A stretch of 64,000 nucleotides of DNA, taken from assembly GCA_945874145.1 (NCBI GenBank), contig CAMCFN010000010.1, positions 21,309 to 85,308 on the forward strand, written 5' to 3'. Source of the stretch: Akkermansia muciniphila. Its GTDB lineage: Bacteria; Verrucomicrobiota; Verrucomicrobiia; Limisphaerales; SXTU01. The first letter of the stretch is position 1, and each line of letters starts with the position of its first letter. Under the pieces are notes generated by a model that saw only the letters and a list, made by a program, of their open reading frames with translations, ran no database searches and was not told the origin of the DNA. The translations under genes were made by a program, and so were the position numbers. This document shows positions 34,957 through 43,260 of this stretch, one piece after another.

Positions 34957-37260
34957 CTAGAACGGTGATTCCTCGCCGTGCTCGCTGGTCTCACCCATGT
35001 CGCTGAAGTCCGTCGCTGGCGCGTGCGGGCGGAGGTTCCATTCCTCGCGCAGCTCCACGGGGATTTCGGCGAGGAAGCGAGAGGGCTGTTGCATCGCGTC
35101 GCCGCCACCTTGCATGAAGCGCATGAGCGGGTGCGAAAGATACAGTTCGTCCTTCGCACGCGTGACGGCGACGTAGAAGAGCCGGCGCTCCTCCTCCTCG
35201 CCCTCAGGTGAATCTATCGAGCGCGAGGAAGGAAAGAGTCCGTCGCAAAGCATGATGACGAAGACGACGCGGAACTCGAGCCCCTTGGCTTGGTGGATGG
35301 AGGAGAGTCGAATCTTCTCGTGATCGTCCTCGCGCGGTTTGTCTTCCTCGGCCTCGACGTTCGTCAGCAGCGCGAGCTGCGTGAGGAAGTCCTCGACGGT
35401 CGGGAACTGGCGCGAGAAGGCGGCGAGCTGCTCCAGGTCTTCGAGACGGTTGCGAAAGTTGGTGTAAGTGGCCTTGAGGTAATCCTCGTAACCCGCCTCC
35501 AGCACGAGGCGAATCATGGCGTCGGTCTTTGCGCGAATTTCCGCCGCGCAGAGCTGCGCGATGGTGGCGGTGAACTGCGCCCAGGCGGCGGCGGTTTTCT
35601 TCGGGACGCTCGAGGAGATGCGGGCCAAAGACTTGGCGAGCCGTTCTCCCTCACCCCGGCTCTCTCCCGCTGGGAGAGGGAGAATGTCACTCAGCGGTGG
35701 ACTAAAGGTGGCTCGCTCGGTGTTCGATGCGTTTGAGCCGCGAGGCAGCGCGGCCCTACCAGCGGCGGGAGTGGAGCCGGGTGCTTCCGAGTCCTCGAAT
35801 GCGTCCGAGGCTATTCCCTCTCCCGGCGGGAGAGGGCCAGGGCGAGGGGGAACGCGTTCTTGGTCTGGCTGCATCCGATTTGCCTGTGGTGGTCGTGCGC
35901 CGAACTCGGAACAGAACTTTCCCCACAACTTGTCCGCGCTCTTGCCGCCGACGCCCGGCATCATGCGGACGAGTCTCTTGAAAGAAATCTCGTCGCGCGG
36001 GTTGTGGACGAGCTTGAGGTAGGCGGCCACGTCCTTCACATGCGCTTGCTCGAAGAAGCGAATGCCACTGGTGATGCTGAAGGGGATGTTGCGGCGGGTC
36101 AGCTCGAACTGAAGCTCCAGCGCGTGGAAGTGCGAGCGGTAGAGCACGGCCATCTCGTTCAGCGGGATGCCTTCGTCGCGCAGTTCCAGCGCGCGTTGGG
36201 CGACGAACGACGCCTGTTCGCTGGCGTCCATGCACGCGACGACGACGGGCTTCATGCCGGACGGACGGGCCGGGGCCAGCTCCTTTTGGAACTGGTGGAT
36301 GTTCGGCGCGATGGCGGCGTTGGCGAAGGCGAGAATCTCCGGCGTGCTCCGGTAGTTGACCTCGATTTTGAAGGTCTGGCAGCCGTAGTAGCGCTTCGGG
36401 AACTCGAGGATGTTTTTGAAGTTCGCCCCGCGCCACGCGTAGATGCTTTGCGCGTCGTCGCCCACAACCATGACGTTCTTGTGGACAGCGGCTAGGCGGT
36501 CGATGAGTTCGCCCTGGAGCGAGTTCGTGTCCTGATACTCGTCCACGAGGATGAACTGGAAGCGGCGCTGGTAGAAGTCGCGCAGGTCGGGGAAGTCACG
36601 GAGGACCGCGAGCCATTGCGTGAGCAGGTCGTCGAAGTCCATGCCGTTCGTGGCCTGCCTGCGCGCGCGGTAGCGGGCGGCGATGTCTTCAATCTTGTTC
36701 GTGAGCGGGGCGAAGTGGTCATAGTCCTGCGCGACCGTCTCGGCGAGGGAGCGGCCGGTGTTCAGGGCCATCGAGAAGATATCGCCAAGCACATCGGGCT
36801 TCGGGAAACGTGTCTCCTTTACGTCAATGCCCGCCTCGTCCACGCAAGCTTGAATCAAGTCCTTCGCATCCTCGCGGTCGAGGATGGTGAAGTCGGGTCG
36901 CCAGCCGAGCACTTCCGCATGGCGACGGAGAATGCGGTTGCCAACGGAGTGGAACGTGCCGCCCCAGAGGTTGGAAACGTCGTTGCCGAGCAGGTCGCTC
37001 ACGCGGCGCATCATTTCCTTCGCGGCCTTGTTGGTGAAGGTCAGCAGCAGGATGCGGTCGGGCGGCGTGCCGTGCTCGATGAGCCAAGCGACGCGGTAGG
37101 TGAGCGTGCGCGTCTTGCCCGCGCCCGCGCCGGCGATGACGAGCGCGGGACCGTTCTCGGCGGTGACGGCGGCATATTGCTGGGCGTTCAGCTCGCGCGC
37201 GTAGTCAATCTGCAACTCGACGGGAGCGGAGAAGCGATTGAGCTGGTAGTCGCGCGACAC
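34957..37260 (-). CDS. PcrA/UvrD-type DNA helicase carrying an in-frame repeat insertion
   Basis: A 767-aa superfamily 1A 3'-5' helicase for DNA repair and replication-fork rescue. Motif Q/I are LNAQQYAAVTAENGPALVIA and AGAGKTRTLTYRVAWLI; motif II is FILVDEYQDTN, III is VVGDDAQSIYAWRGA, IV/V GIRFFEQAHVKDV and LSSIHQAKGLEFRVVFV, VI FYVAVTRAKDELYLSHP. Residues about 463-540 are foreign: they are rich in Pro/Gly/Ser and encoded by a pair of palindromic repeats at 35643-35856, placed after the MMPGVGGKSADKLWGKF loop of domain 2B and before VPKKTAAAWAQFTATIAQL. The frame stays open, so the enzyme may still work with an added loop. Confidence 0.9.
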   Translation of the reverse strand: MSRDYQLNRFSAPVELQIDYARELNAQQYAAVTAENGPALVIAGAGAGKTRTLTYRVAWLIEHGTPPDRILLLTFTNKAAKEMMRRVSDLLGNDVSNLWGGTFHSVGNRILRRHAEVLGWRPDFTILDREDAKDLIQACVDEAGIDVKETRFPKPDVLGDIFSMALNTGRSLAETVAQDYDHFAPLTNKIEDIAARYRARRQATNGMDFDDLLTQWLAVLRDFPDLRDFYQRRFQFILVDEYQDTNSLQGELIDRLAAVHKNVMVVGDDAQSIYAWRGANFKNILEFPKRYYGCQTFKIEVNYRSTPEILAFANAAIAPNIHQFQKELAPARPSGMKPVVVACMDASEQASFVAQRALELRDEGIPLNEMAVLYRSHFHALELQFELTRRNIPFSITSGIRFFEQAHVKDVAAYLKLVHNPRDEISFKRLVRMMPGVGGKSADKLWGKFCSEFGARPPQANRMQPDQERVPPRPGPLPPGEGIASDAFEDSEAPGSTPAAGRAALPRGSNASNTERATFSPPLSDILPLPAGESRGEGERLAKSLARISSSVPKKTAAAWAQFTATIAQLCAAEIRAKTDAMIRLVLEAGYEDYLKATYTNFRNRLEDLEQLAAFSRQFPTVEDFLTQLALLTNVEAEEDKPREDDHEKIRLSSIHQAKGLEFRVVFVIMLCDGLFPSSRSIDSPEGEEEERRLFYVAVTRAKDELYLSHPLMRFMQGGGDAMQQPSRFLAEIPVELREEWNLRPHAPATDFSDMGETSEHGEESPF
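35643..35856. repeat. Paired palindromic repeats (family C) inside the helicase gene
   Basis: CTCTCCC-GCT-GGGAGAG at 35662-35678 with its flank matches the reverse complement of the segment around 35816-35856 (CCCTCTCCC-GGC-GGGAGAGGG). Both have the flank seen in common bacterial short repeats (CTCACCC / CTCGCCC). The arms are inverted with about 140 bp between. The whole unit is read through in frame. Confidence 0.8.
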
Positions 37261-37395
37261 GGCGGGGATTCAACGGGCAGGGAGCAAGCGAGAGAAGGAA
37301 AAACCAACCCTCATGGAAGGCGAGCCGAGCAGGCTCACTTCAAATGCCGAGCGCGGAAGCCGGAACGGGGGGGCAGAGACTCCTTGCGCCGCCTG

Positions 37396-38253
37396 CTACT
37401 TGGCGACGACTGCTTCCTGCTCGGCAGCCATCTTCCGCACGCGCTTTATGTTAGCCTCGATATGGATGAGGTAGGCGTTGGGGCCGGCTGGATAAGGGTC
37501 GCTGAGATAGCGATAGACGCCCTGGAAATCCTTCTCAACCTTGGGCAGAACGTATTTCTCCCAAAACCCGCCGGTCATTCGGACGAGATGCTCGACGCTC
37601 TCAAATATCAGCTTGGTGCCGCTATAACGGGCAGATTCGGCAAATTCGGCGAAGAGGATGGGCAGCTTGTCCGGGTAATCGACTGCCGCCATCTGGCCAA
37701 GCAGATCTGCCGTGCCGATGCAGTAGCCGACGGCACGCTCCAAGTCGTTTTGGAACGGGATGGCGTCCAGCTTAACGTTGACGCCCGTGCAGCGGATCAT
37801 GCGCGAGACCACGCCGATGTCTTCGCGGTCGTAGGATTTTTCAGCCAGAAGCTGCTGGGCGAAATTGGCGCTGCGGCTGACGTGGATAAGGGTGTATTTG
37901 GCCCCGGTGCCCTCGTTGTCGCCGCGCACTTTCAGGTAGCCAGTGTCGTGCAACAGGATAGCCAGCAGGCCGAGCTCAAACATTCGCTGCGGGATGGGCG
38001 GCTGCGCCTCGGTCCGTTGGCGGCCTTGGAGGATCAAGGCGTAGCACAAGGTGCCCTGCAATGTGTGCTCGAAATCGTGGTAGCGGGCATCCACCGGCTG
38101 GTAATCCCGATAACAGCCGCCAAAAGCATCTACCGCCCAGCCAAACACCCGGGCCACATAGCCCGGCCCAGCTTTAGGGAACATCCCGGCATAAATACCG
38201 GCAACGGCTGCCTGCACGGCGACAGGACTTTTCGTGTCCGCGAGAGGGAACAT
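37396..38253 (-). CDS. HD-domain metal-dependent phosphohydrolase
   Basis: A 285-aa HD-superfamily protein. Metal ligands can be placed at YHDFEH (residues 58-63), LLHDTGYL (101-107) and a later GTADLLGQM, the usual H..HD..D arrangement. The spacing resembles phosphodiesterase-like HD domains rather than HD-GYP, as no GYP motif is seen. ATG 38253 (MFPLADTKSPVAVQAAVAGI) is chosen over 38460 because the extra N-terminus overlaps the divergent amidohydrolase gene and is unlike a protein domain. Substrate is unknown; cyclic nucleotides or phosphate esters are possible. Confidence 0.78.
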   Translation of the reverse strand: MFPLADTKSPVAVQAAVAGIYAGMFPKAGPGYVARVFGWAVDAFGGCYRDYQPVDARYHDFEHTLQGTLCYALILQGRQRTEAQPPIPQRMFELGLLAILLHDTGYLKVRGDNEGTGAKYTLIHVSRSANFAQQLLAEKSYDREDIGVVSRMIRCTGVNVKLDAIPFQNDLERAVGYCIGTADLLGQMAAVDYPDKLPILFAEFAESARYSGTKLIFESVEHLVRMTGGFWEKYVLPKVEKDFQGVYRYLSDPYPAGPNAYLIHIEANIKRVRKMAAEQEAVVAK

Positions 38254-38337
38254 CGCAGCGAACCTAGGCAAGCATAGAAACTTATGCACGCATATTTTCC
38301 TACGGCATTTTCCCCGACCCTCTGTTAAATCCTCCCC

Positions 38338-39318
38338 ATGCAAGCCACTCGCCGTCAATTCCTCCACGTATCCGCCGCGGCTGCAGCCACCCTCGCCGCC
38401 AGCGGTTGCGCCACCGTCTCCGAACCGGTCAACCCGCTCATCGTGGACACCCACCAGCATTTGTGGGATTTGAGCAGCCAGCAGCTACCGTGGCTAGGCG
38501 ATGCGCCCGCCGTGCTGCGCAAAAGCTACCGCACCGAGGAATACCGGGCCGCCACCGCTGGTTTGAATGTCCGCGCCATTTACATGGAGGTGGACGTGGC
38601 GGAGGAGACGCTACGCAGCGAGGCGGAGCTCGTGCTGGGCATCGCCGCCTCCGATCGCACGCCCATGCTCGCTGCCGTCATCGGCGGACGGCCGGACGCA
38701 ACGGACTTCCCGGCCTATGTGAAGCGATTTCAAGACAATCCGCGTTTCAAAGGTGTGCGCCGGGTGCTGCATTCACCGGCCACGCCGGCGGGCTATTGTC
38801 TGCGGCCGGAGTTCGTGCGCGGCGTGCGCCTACTGGGTGAAGTGGGGCGCAGCTTTGACCTGTGCATGCGTGCGCCAGAGCTGATGGACGGGGCCACGCT
38901 CGCCGCCCAATGCCCGGGCACCCGATTCGTGCTGGATCACTGCGGCAACCCAGACCTCAAATGCTTCCGCGCCGCCCGGGCAGGCGAGGAAAAGCCACGC
39001 CACACCGCCGACGAGTGGAAGCGCTCCATCGACGCTTTAGCCAAGCTCCCCAACATCATCGGCAAAATCTCCGGCATTGCGGCCAGCCTGACGAAAGGCG
39101 GCGGGGCGGAGGATCTGGCCCCGGCGGTGAACCACTGCCTCGACGCCTTTGGCCCGGACCGAGTCGTGTTTGGTGGCGACTGGCCGGTGTGCCTGCTCGG
39201 GGCGACCTACCAGGAGTGGGTCACGATGCTGCGCCAGATCATCGCCAGCCGCCCGGCCGAGCAGCAGCGCAAACTTTGGTCCGCCAACGCACTGCGGCAT
39301 TACGGATTGAAGGTTTAG
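38338..39318 (+). CDS. Exported amidohydrolase (TIM-barrel, lactonase-like)
   Basis: A 326-aa hydrolase of the amidohydrolase-2 family (PF04909). The N-terminus MQATRRQFLHVSAAAAATLA continues ASGCATV, combining a Tat-type RR motif with a lipobox Cys, so it is probably exported as a folded metalloenzyme and lipidated. IVDTHQHLWDLSSQQLPWL holds the metal-binding HxH; later PGTRFVLDHCGNPD and VVFGGDWPVC hold other ligands and the catalytic Asp. It resembles L-fuconolactone or L-rhamnono-lactone hydrolases, which open sugar lactones. It is divergent from the HD-domain gene and convergent with the lysine-rich protein gene. Confidence 0.85.
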   Translation: MQATRRQFLHVSAAAAATLAASGCATVSEPVNPLIVDTHQHLWDLSSQQLPWLGDAPAVLRKSYRTEEYRAATAGLNVRAIYMEVDVAEETLRSEAELVLGIAASDRTPMLAAVIGGRPDATDFPAYVKRFQDNPRFKGVRRVLHSPATPAGYCLRPEFVRGVRLLGEVGRSFDLCMRAPELMDGATLAAQCPGTRFVLDHCGNPDLKCFRAARAGEEKPRHTADEWKRSIDALAKLPNIIGKISGIAASLTKGGGAEDLAPAVNHCLDAFGPDRVVFGGDWPVCLLGATYQEWVTMLRQIIASRPAEQQRKLWSANALRHYGLKV

Positions 39319-39336
39319 CCCCGTGCGAAACAAAAA

Positions 39337-39360
39337 GGGCAGGCTGTCACCAGCCTGCCC
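39337..39360 (-). terminator. Intrinsic terminator for the lysine-rich protein gene
   Basis: A perfect 9-bp stem, GGGCAGGCT at 39337-39345 with AGCCTGCCC at 39352-39360, encloses a 6-nt loop. On the minus strand it is followed by TTTTTG. It would stop transcription from the gene at 39383-39799; on the plus strand there is no T run. Confidence 0.85.
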
Positions 39361-39382
39361 GTGATTGCTTCAAGAGAAGCGA

Positions 39383-39799
39383 CTACTTCTTTTCTTCCTT
39401 CTTCTTCTCGGTCTTGGCCGGCGGCTTGCCGATGTTGAGCACCGTGGCTTCCATCTTGCCGTCCGCGCTCAGCTTGTAGCCCCCAGAGACATCCTCGCCG
39501 TCCTTCAGGTCATCAAATGAGGCGGGCTTGCCGTCCTTAAGCACCTTGGTCGTGGCCGTCACCTGGACCACGCGGGCCTTCTCACCGGAGAGCTTGATTG
39601 TTTTAGCCGACTTGTCCACGGCCACGGCCTTGCCGTTGAACGGCAGGGTGCCGGCCTTCTTCTTCTCATCGCCCTTGCCCTTTTCACCGGCCTTGTCCTT
39701 GGCCTTTTCCTTGTCCTGCGCGGACGAGGTGCGCGGGGTGACGAGCAACACAGCGGCTGCCAGAGTTGCGACGGTGAGGGTGGTAAGCAGTTTCTTCAT
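39383..39799 (-). CDS. Secreted lysine-rich protein of unknown function
   Basis: A 138-aa exported protein. MKKLLTTLTVATLAAAVLLV is a signal peptide, which sets the ATG at 39799. The mature N-terminus is a charged Lys/Glu/Asp/Gly linker (DKEKAKDKAGEKGKGDEKKK). A small strand-rich domain follows: LPFNGKAVAVDKSAKTIKLS, VQVTATTKVLKDGKPASFDD, GEDVSGGYKLSADGKMEATV. This resembles short OB-like domains (DUF5666-like) found in secreted proteins. The tail is again Lys-rich (EKKKEEKK). It has its own terminator at 39337-39360. Function unknown. Confidence 0.72.
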   Translation of the reverse strand: MKKLLTTLTVATLAAAVLLVTPRTSSAQDKEKAKDKAGEKGKGDEKKKAGTLPFNGKAVAVDKSAKTIKLSGEKARVVQVTATTKVLKDGKPASFDDLKDGEDVSGGYKLSADGKMEATVLNIGKPPAKTEKKKEEKK

Positions 39800-40118
39800 G
39801 AATGACTCCTGTCTGTATTTAGTTGAGTTCACTTCCGGGTGACCGCGCTGCTCTATCAAAATCACCAATGGTTGGGCAACTGTTTTTTGCCCATCAACTG
39901 GAGTCGCATAGCGTGAGCTCAGCCCGGAGCGCTGCTGGGCTGTTCAACCCGTTGACCACTCCGGGCACCATCGGCGGACGGAACCTGCCGGCAGGTCGCA
40001 GCCCCGCGCTCCAAGGCCGTTTGGGACCGAATCAGACTGACTCGCCATGGTGGAGCGGCCGGGTCGCCGCTTTACTTCGCCCTCCCGGATTCCTATCTTG
40101 CACGCGCTTGCTTACTAA
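39800..40118. other. 319-bp divergent intergenic region before the pelA-like gene
   Basis: No gene is visible. It holds a short GGGCAA/TTGCCC hairpin near 39875 and a perfect 14-bp palindrome ACCTGCCGGCAGGT at 39983-39996, which is followed by CGCAGCCCCGCGCTCC, reminiscent of the end of the family A repeat but not a clear copy. Promoters for both divergent genes are expected here. Confidence 0.45.
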
Positions 40119-43100
40119 ATGAGTTCGTCCTGCCAGCAGTTGCGCGGCCCCGCCAGTTTGCTTGCTGGGGGAGCGCTTGCTTTGAGCCTGCTCCTTTTGG
40201 CCATGTCCATTCAGGCTGCCACTTTTTGCATCAACTATTCGGCGACGCCCGACGTGGCGGCTTTGCGGGCGTTTGACTTTTCCATCCTGAGTCCAGAGGC
40301 GCGGGTGGATGCCGCCGAGCTGCGGCGTTCCGGGCACGCGAGTTACGCCTATCTCAGCGTGGTGGAGGTGGCGAAGGACGCGCCGTATCGAGCCGAAGTG
40401 GCGGCACTCAAGATTCCCCTGCTGGGCAAGAATGACGTGTGGCAGGGGGACTTCGCGGATGTGTCGCACCCGGCTTGGACCGACTTTGTGGTGAACAAGC
40501 TCGCGGCGCGGGCCGTGCAAAAGGGCTACGGCGGCTTCTTCCTCGACACGGTGGACAGCGTCGAACTGCTCGAACGGCAGCATCCGCTGCGGGCGGCTGG
40601 CTTCCGCGAGGGCATGGTGCGGCTGATCAAGGAGCTCAAGGCGAAGTATCCCAATCACCAGGTCATCATCAACCGCGGCTTTCCCTTGCTGGCGCGGCTG
40701 ACGGGTTCGGTGGACGGCGTGCTGGTGGAGTCGTTGTTCCGTAAATTCAACTTCGCCGACAAGCGTTACGATGCGGTGGAGCCGGACGGAACGGCTTGGT
40801 TGTTGAACATCCTGCACACGGTGACCAAAACGGGCTTGCCGGTGTATGTCGTCGATTATGTGGATCCGGCCGAGCTGCCGATGGCGGAGGCCACGGTAAA
40901 GCGGATCACGGCCGAGGGGTTTGTGCCGTTCATCAGCACGGTGGAGCTGGATGGCAAGTTCCTCGCGCCACCCAAGCGAGCTGCCTCCGTCCCCGGCCCC
41001 GGCCGCAGCTTCGACCTCCCGTCGGCCAAGTCCGTGCCCACCCAGCCACCCGCGCTGCCGGCCGTCGCCTCCGTGTCGGTGTCGGACGCACCGCGCGTCA
41101 CCGTCCCCGCCGCGCCGCTGCCGACGGGTGAAGTGCCCCGCTTCATTCTCACGCTCTTTGGCAACCACGAGCGCAACGTCGAGGAGTTGGTGCGCTGGCC
41201 GATTGACACCAGCGTCTCGCAGGTCGCGCAGATGCCGCTAGAGTGGCTGGGCTACGAGCTGGATTACCTGAACATCAACACGCAGCCGCTGCCCGCCGAG
41301 TTGGACCCGAAATACGCCGCCATCATGCTCGACCGGTTCGTCGAGCTGCCGCGCGGTCGCGAGAGCCAGGTGGCCGACTGGCTCATCGCGCAGAAGAACC
41401 GGGGGCGCCGCGTCATCTTCTTCGGCACCCTGCCCTTCACGGAGGAGGCCGTGCAGGCGCGGGTGCTCAAGGCGTTTGGCATCACGGGGACCGGCCAGCC
41501 GGTCCGAGGCGTCACTGGCTTGCAGATTCGGGTGGTGTCGCCCCGCATGAACCACGAGGCCCCGGTGCCGCTGACCCCGCGCGGCTTCAGTGATCTGCGG
41601 GCCCCGGCGGATGCGGAAGTGTTGTATTCGGTCACGGGCACCAGTCCCGCCGGGGCGCAGGCGCAGTTTGACCCCGTGTTTATCGCGCCATGGGGCGGGT
41701 TCCTGCTGGACTCCTACACCTTGTTCCGCCGCCCCTCGGAGGAGGAGTTGTGGATGGTGGACCCATTTTACTTCTTTCACGCCGCGCTCGGTCGCGCCGT
41801 CCTGCCCGTGCCGGACACGACTACCCGGGATGGCGTGCGGATTTTTTACTCGCACATTGATGGCGACGGCTTCCGGCACCGTTCCAGTGTCGAGCCGGGC
41901 CGGTATTCGGGCGAGGTCGTGTTTGACCGCATTGTCAAGCCGTATCCCTTTCCCTTCACCATCTCGTTTATCGAGGCGGAGATTCGCGGCTTGGTGGTGG
42001 ACCAAAAGCCGGGCGACGCGGAACGGCTCACGCGCCAAGCCCGCGCGGTGCTCGCCCTGCCAAAGGTCGAGGCGGCTTCGCACGCCTACACACATCCGTT
42101 CTATTGGAACGCCACCGACCGCACGGTGAAGGAATACGCGCGCGCGAATCTCCTGCTGGCAGAGCCGCTGAATCACACCGGTGTGGACTTGCGCCGCGAG
42201 ATTGAAGGCTCCGTCCGCTACATCGAGCGCGAGCTGTGCCCGCCGGGCAAGCCGGTGAAGCTCTTCCTCTGGTCTGGCAACTGCCGCCCGTGGCCCGAGG
42301 CGTTGCGCATTGTGCGCGAGCTGGGCATCGAGAACATGAACGGCGGCGGCACCTCCATCTCGCGCAAGCAGCCCTCGCTCACGCGCGTCGCGGCCCGCAG
42401 CGTCCCGTGGGACGGCGAACTGCAAATCACCGCTGCGAATGAAAACGAAAACATTTACCGCGAGCGCTGGGCGGCCAGCGGCACGACCGAGGCACCGTTC
42501 TTCGGTGGGTTCGTCCTCGCGCAGGACGGCTTCGAGCGGATGGAAAAGCCGCGGCGGCTCAAGCCGGTGAACATCTACTTCCACTGGTATAGCGGCGACA
42601 ACCTCGCCTCGCTCAACGCGCTCACGCGGCTGTTCGAGTGGTCCATGAAGCAGGAACTCCATTCGCTCACCGCCTCGGAATACGCGGGCATCGTGCGCGA
42701 CGCTCGGGGCACGCGCGTCTTCCGGCAGTCGGACACGCGCTGGACGCTCGTGAGCGGCGGGCGCGTCCGCACCTTCCGCCTGCCGCTGGCCAGCCTTGTG
42801 CCCGACCTCTCCGCGAGCCGGGGCGTCACTGGCTGGCGCAAGGGCGGCGATGGGATTTATGTCCACACCGACGGCTCGCCGCGCGTGGAACTGGTCCTGG
42901 CCGAGCGGCCGCCGGCGCACCTGCGGCTCGATGCGAGCACGGCGGAAATCCAGTTCAGCAAACTCTCGGCGCGCGAGGCCGCCTTCACCGTGAAGGACAT
43001 CCGCCCCTGCCAGATCACACTCGGCGGCCTGCCCGCGCGCGCCACCGCGACCGTCACGGTCAATGGCAAGGCTTCCTCGTGGCAAACGGATGTGGATGGC

Positions 43101-43151
43101 GGCTTGAAGTTGGCGCTACCGAACGAAGCGCGAGTGGAGGTGCGCTTGTGA
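40119..43151 (+). CDS. PelA-like exopolysaccharide hydrolase/deacetylase
   Basis: A 1010-aa protein with the domain order of PelA. After an N-terminal hydrophobic segment, residues 35-270 form a GH114/GH166-like barrel (KGYGGFFLDTVDSVELLER, VIINRGFPLLARLTGSVDGV, ESLFRKFNFADKRYDAV with the catalytic Glu). A Pro-rich linker separates a middle domain. Near 577 is YSHIDGDGF and near 653 SHAYTHPFYWN, the Asp and HxxxH zinc ligands of the PelA deacetylase. PelA trims and deacetylates the GalNAc-rich Pel polysaccharide in the periplasm. The next two genes resemble parts of PelB. I do not see PelC-G in the window, so I do not assign the gene name. Confidence 0.82.
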   Translation: MSSSCQQLRGPASLLAGGALALSLLLLAMSIQAATFCINYSATPDVAALRAFDFSILSPEARVDAAELRRSGHASYAYLSVVEVAKDAPYRAEVAALKIPLLGKNDVWQGDFADVSHPAWTDFVVNKLAARAVQKGYGGFFLDTVDSVELLERQHPLRAAGFREGMVRLIKELKAKYPNHQVIINRGFPLLARLTGSVDGVLVESLFRKFNFADKRYDAVEPDGTAWLLNILHTVTKTGLPVYVVDYVDPAELPMAEATVKRITAEGFVPFISTVELDGKFLAPPKRAASVPGPGRSFDLPSAKSVPTQPPALPAVASVSVSDAPRVTVPAAPLPTGEVPRFILTLFGNHERNVEELVRWPIDTSVSQVAQMPLEWLGYELDYLNINTQPLPAELDPKYAAIMLDRFVELPRGRESQVADWLIAQKNRGRRVIFFGTLPFTEEAVQARVLKAFGITGTGQPVRGVTGLQIRVVSPRMNHEAPVPLTPRGFSDLRAPADAEVLYSVTGTSPAGAQAQFDPVFIAPWGGFLLDSYTLFRRPSEEELWMVDPFYFFHAALGRAVLPVPDTTTRDGVRIFYSHIDGDGFRHRSSVEPGRYSGEVVFDRIVKPYPFPFTISFIEAEIRGLVVDQKPGDAERLTRQARAVLALPKVEAASHAYTHPFYWNATDRTVKEYARANLLLAEPLNHTGVDLRREIEGSVRYIERELCPPGKPVKLFLWSGNCRPWPEALRIVRELGIENMNGGGTSISRKQPSLTRVAARSVPWDGELQITAANENENIYRERWAASGTTEAPFFGGFVLAQDGFERMEKPRRLKPVNIYFHWYSGDNLASLNALTRLFEWSMKQELHSLTASEYAGIVRDARGTRVFRQSDTRWTLVSGGRVRTFRLPLASLVPDLSASRGVTGWRKGGDGIYVHTDGSPRVELVLAERPPAHLRLDASTAEIQFSKLSAREAAFTVKDIRPCQITLGGLPARATATVTVNGKASSWQTDVDGGLKLALPNEARVEVRL

Positions 43152-43260
43152 GCCGGCGCAAGCTTCAGGGGAAGAGCCGTTCAGCCAGAGACATCTGCGC
43201 CGAGAATCCTGCTGCTAATCCCGCTCCGCGTTTTACTCTGTCCGCCAGCCAGTCGCACTG

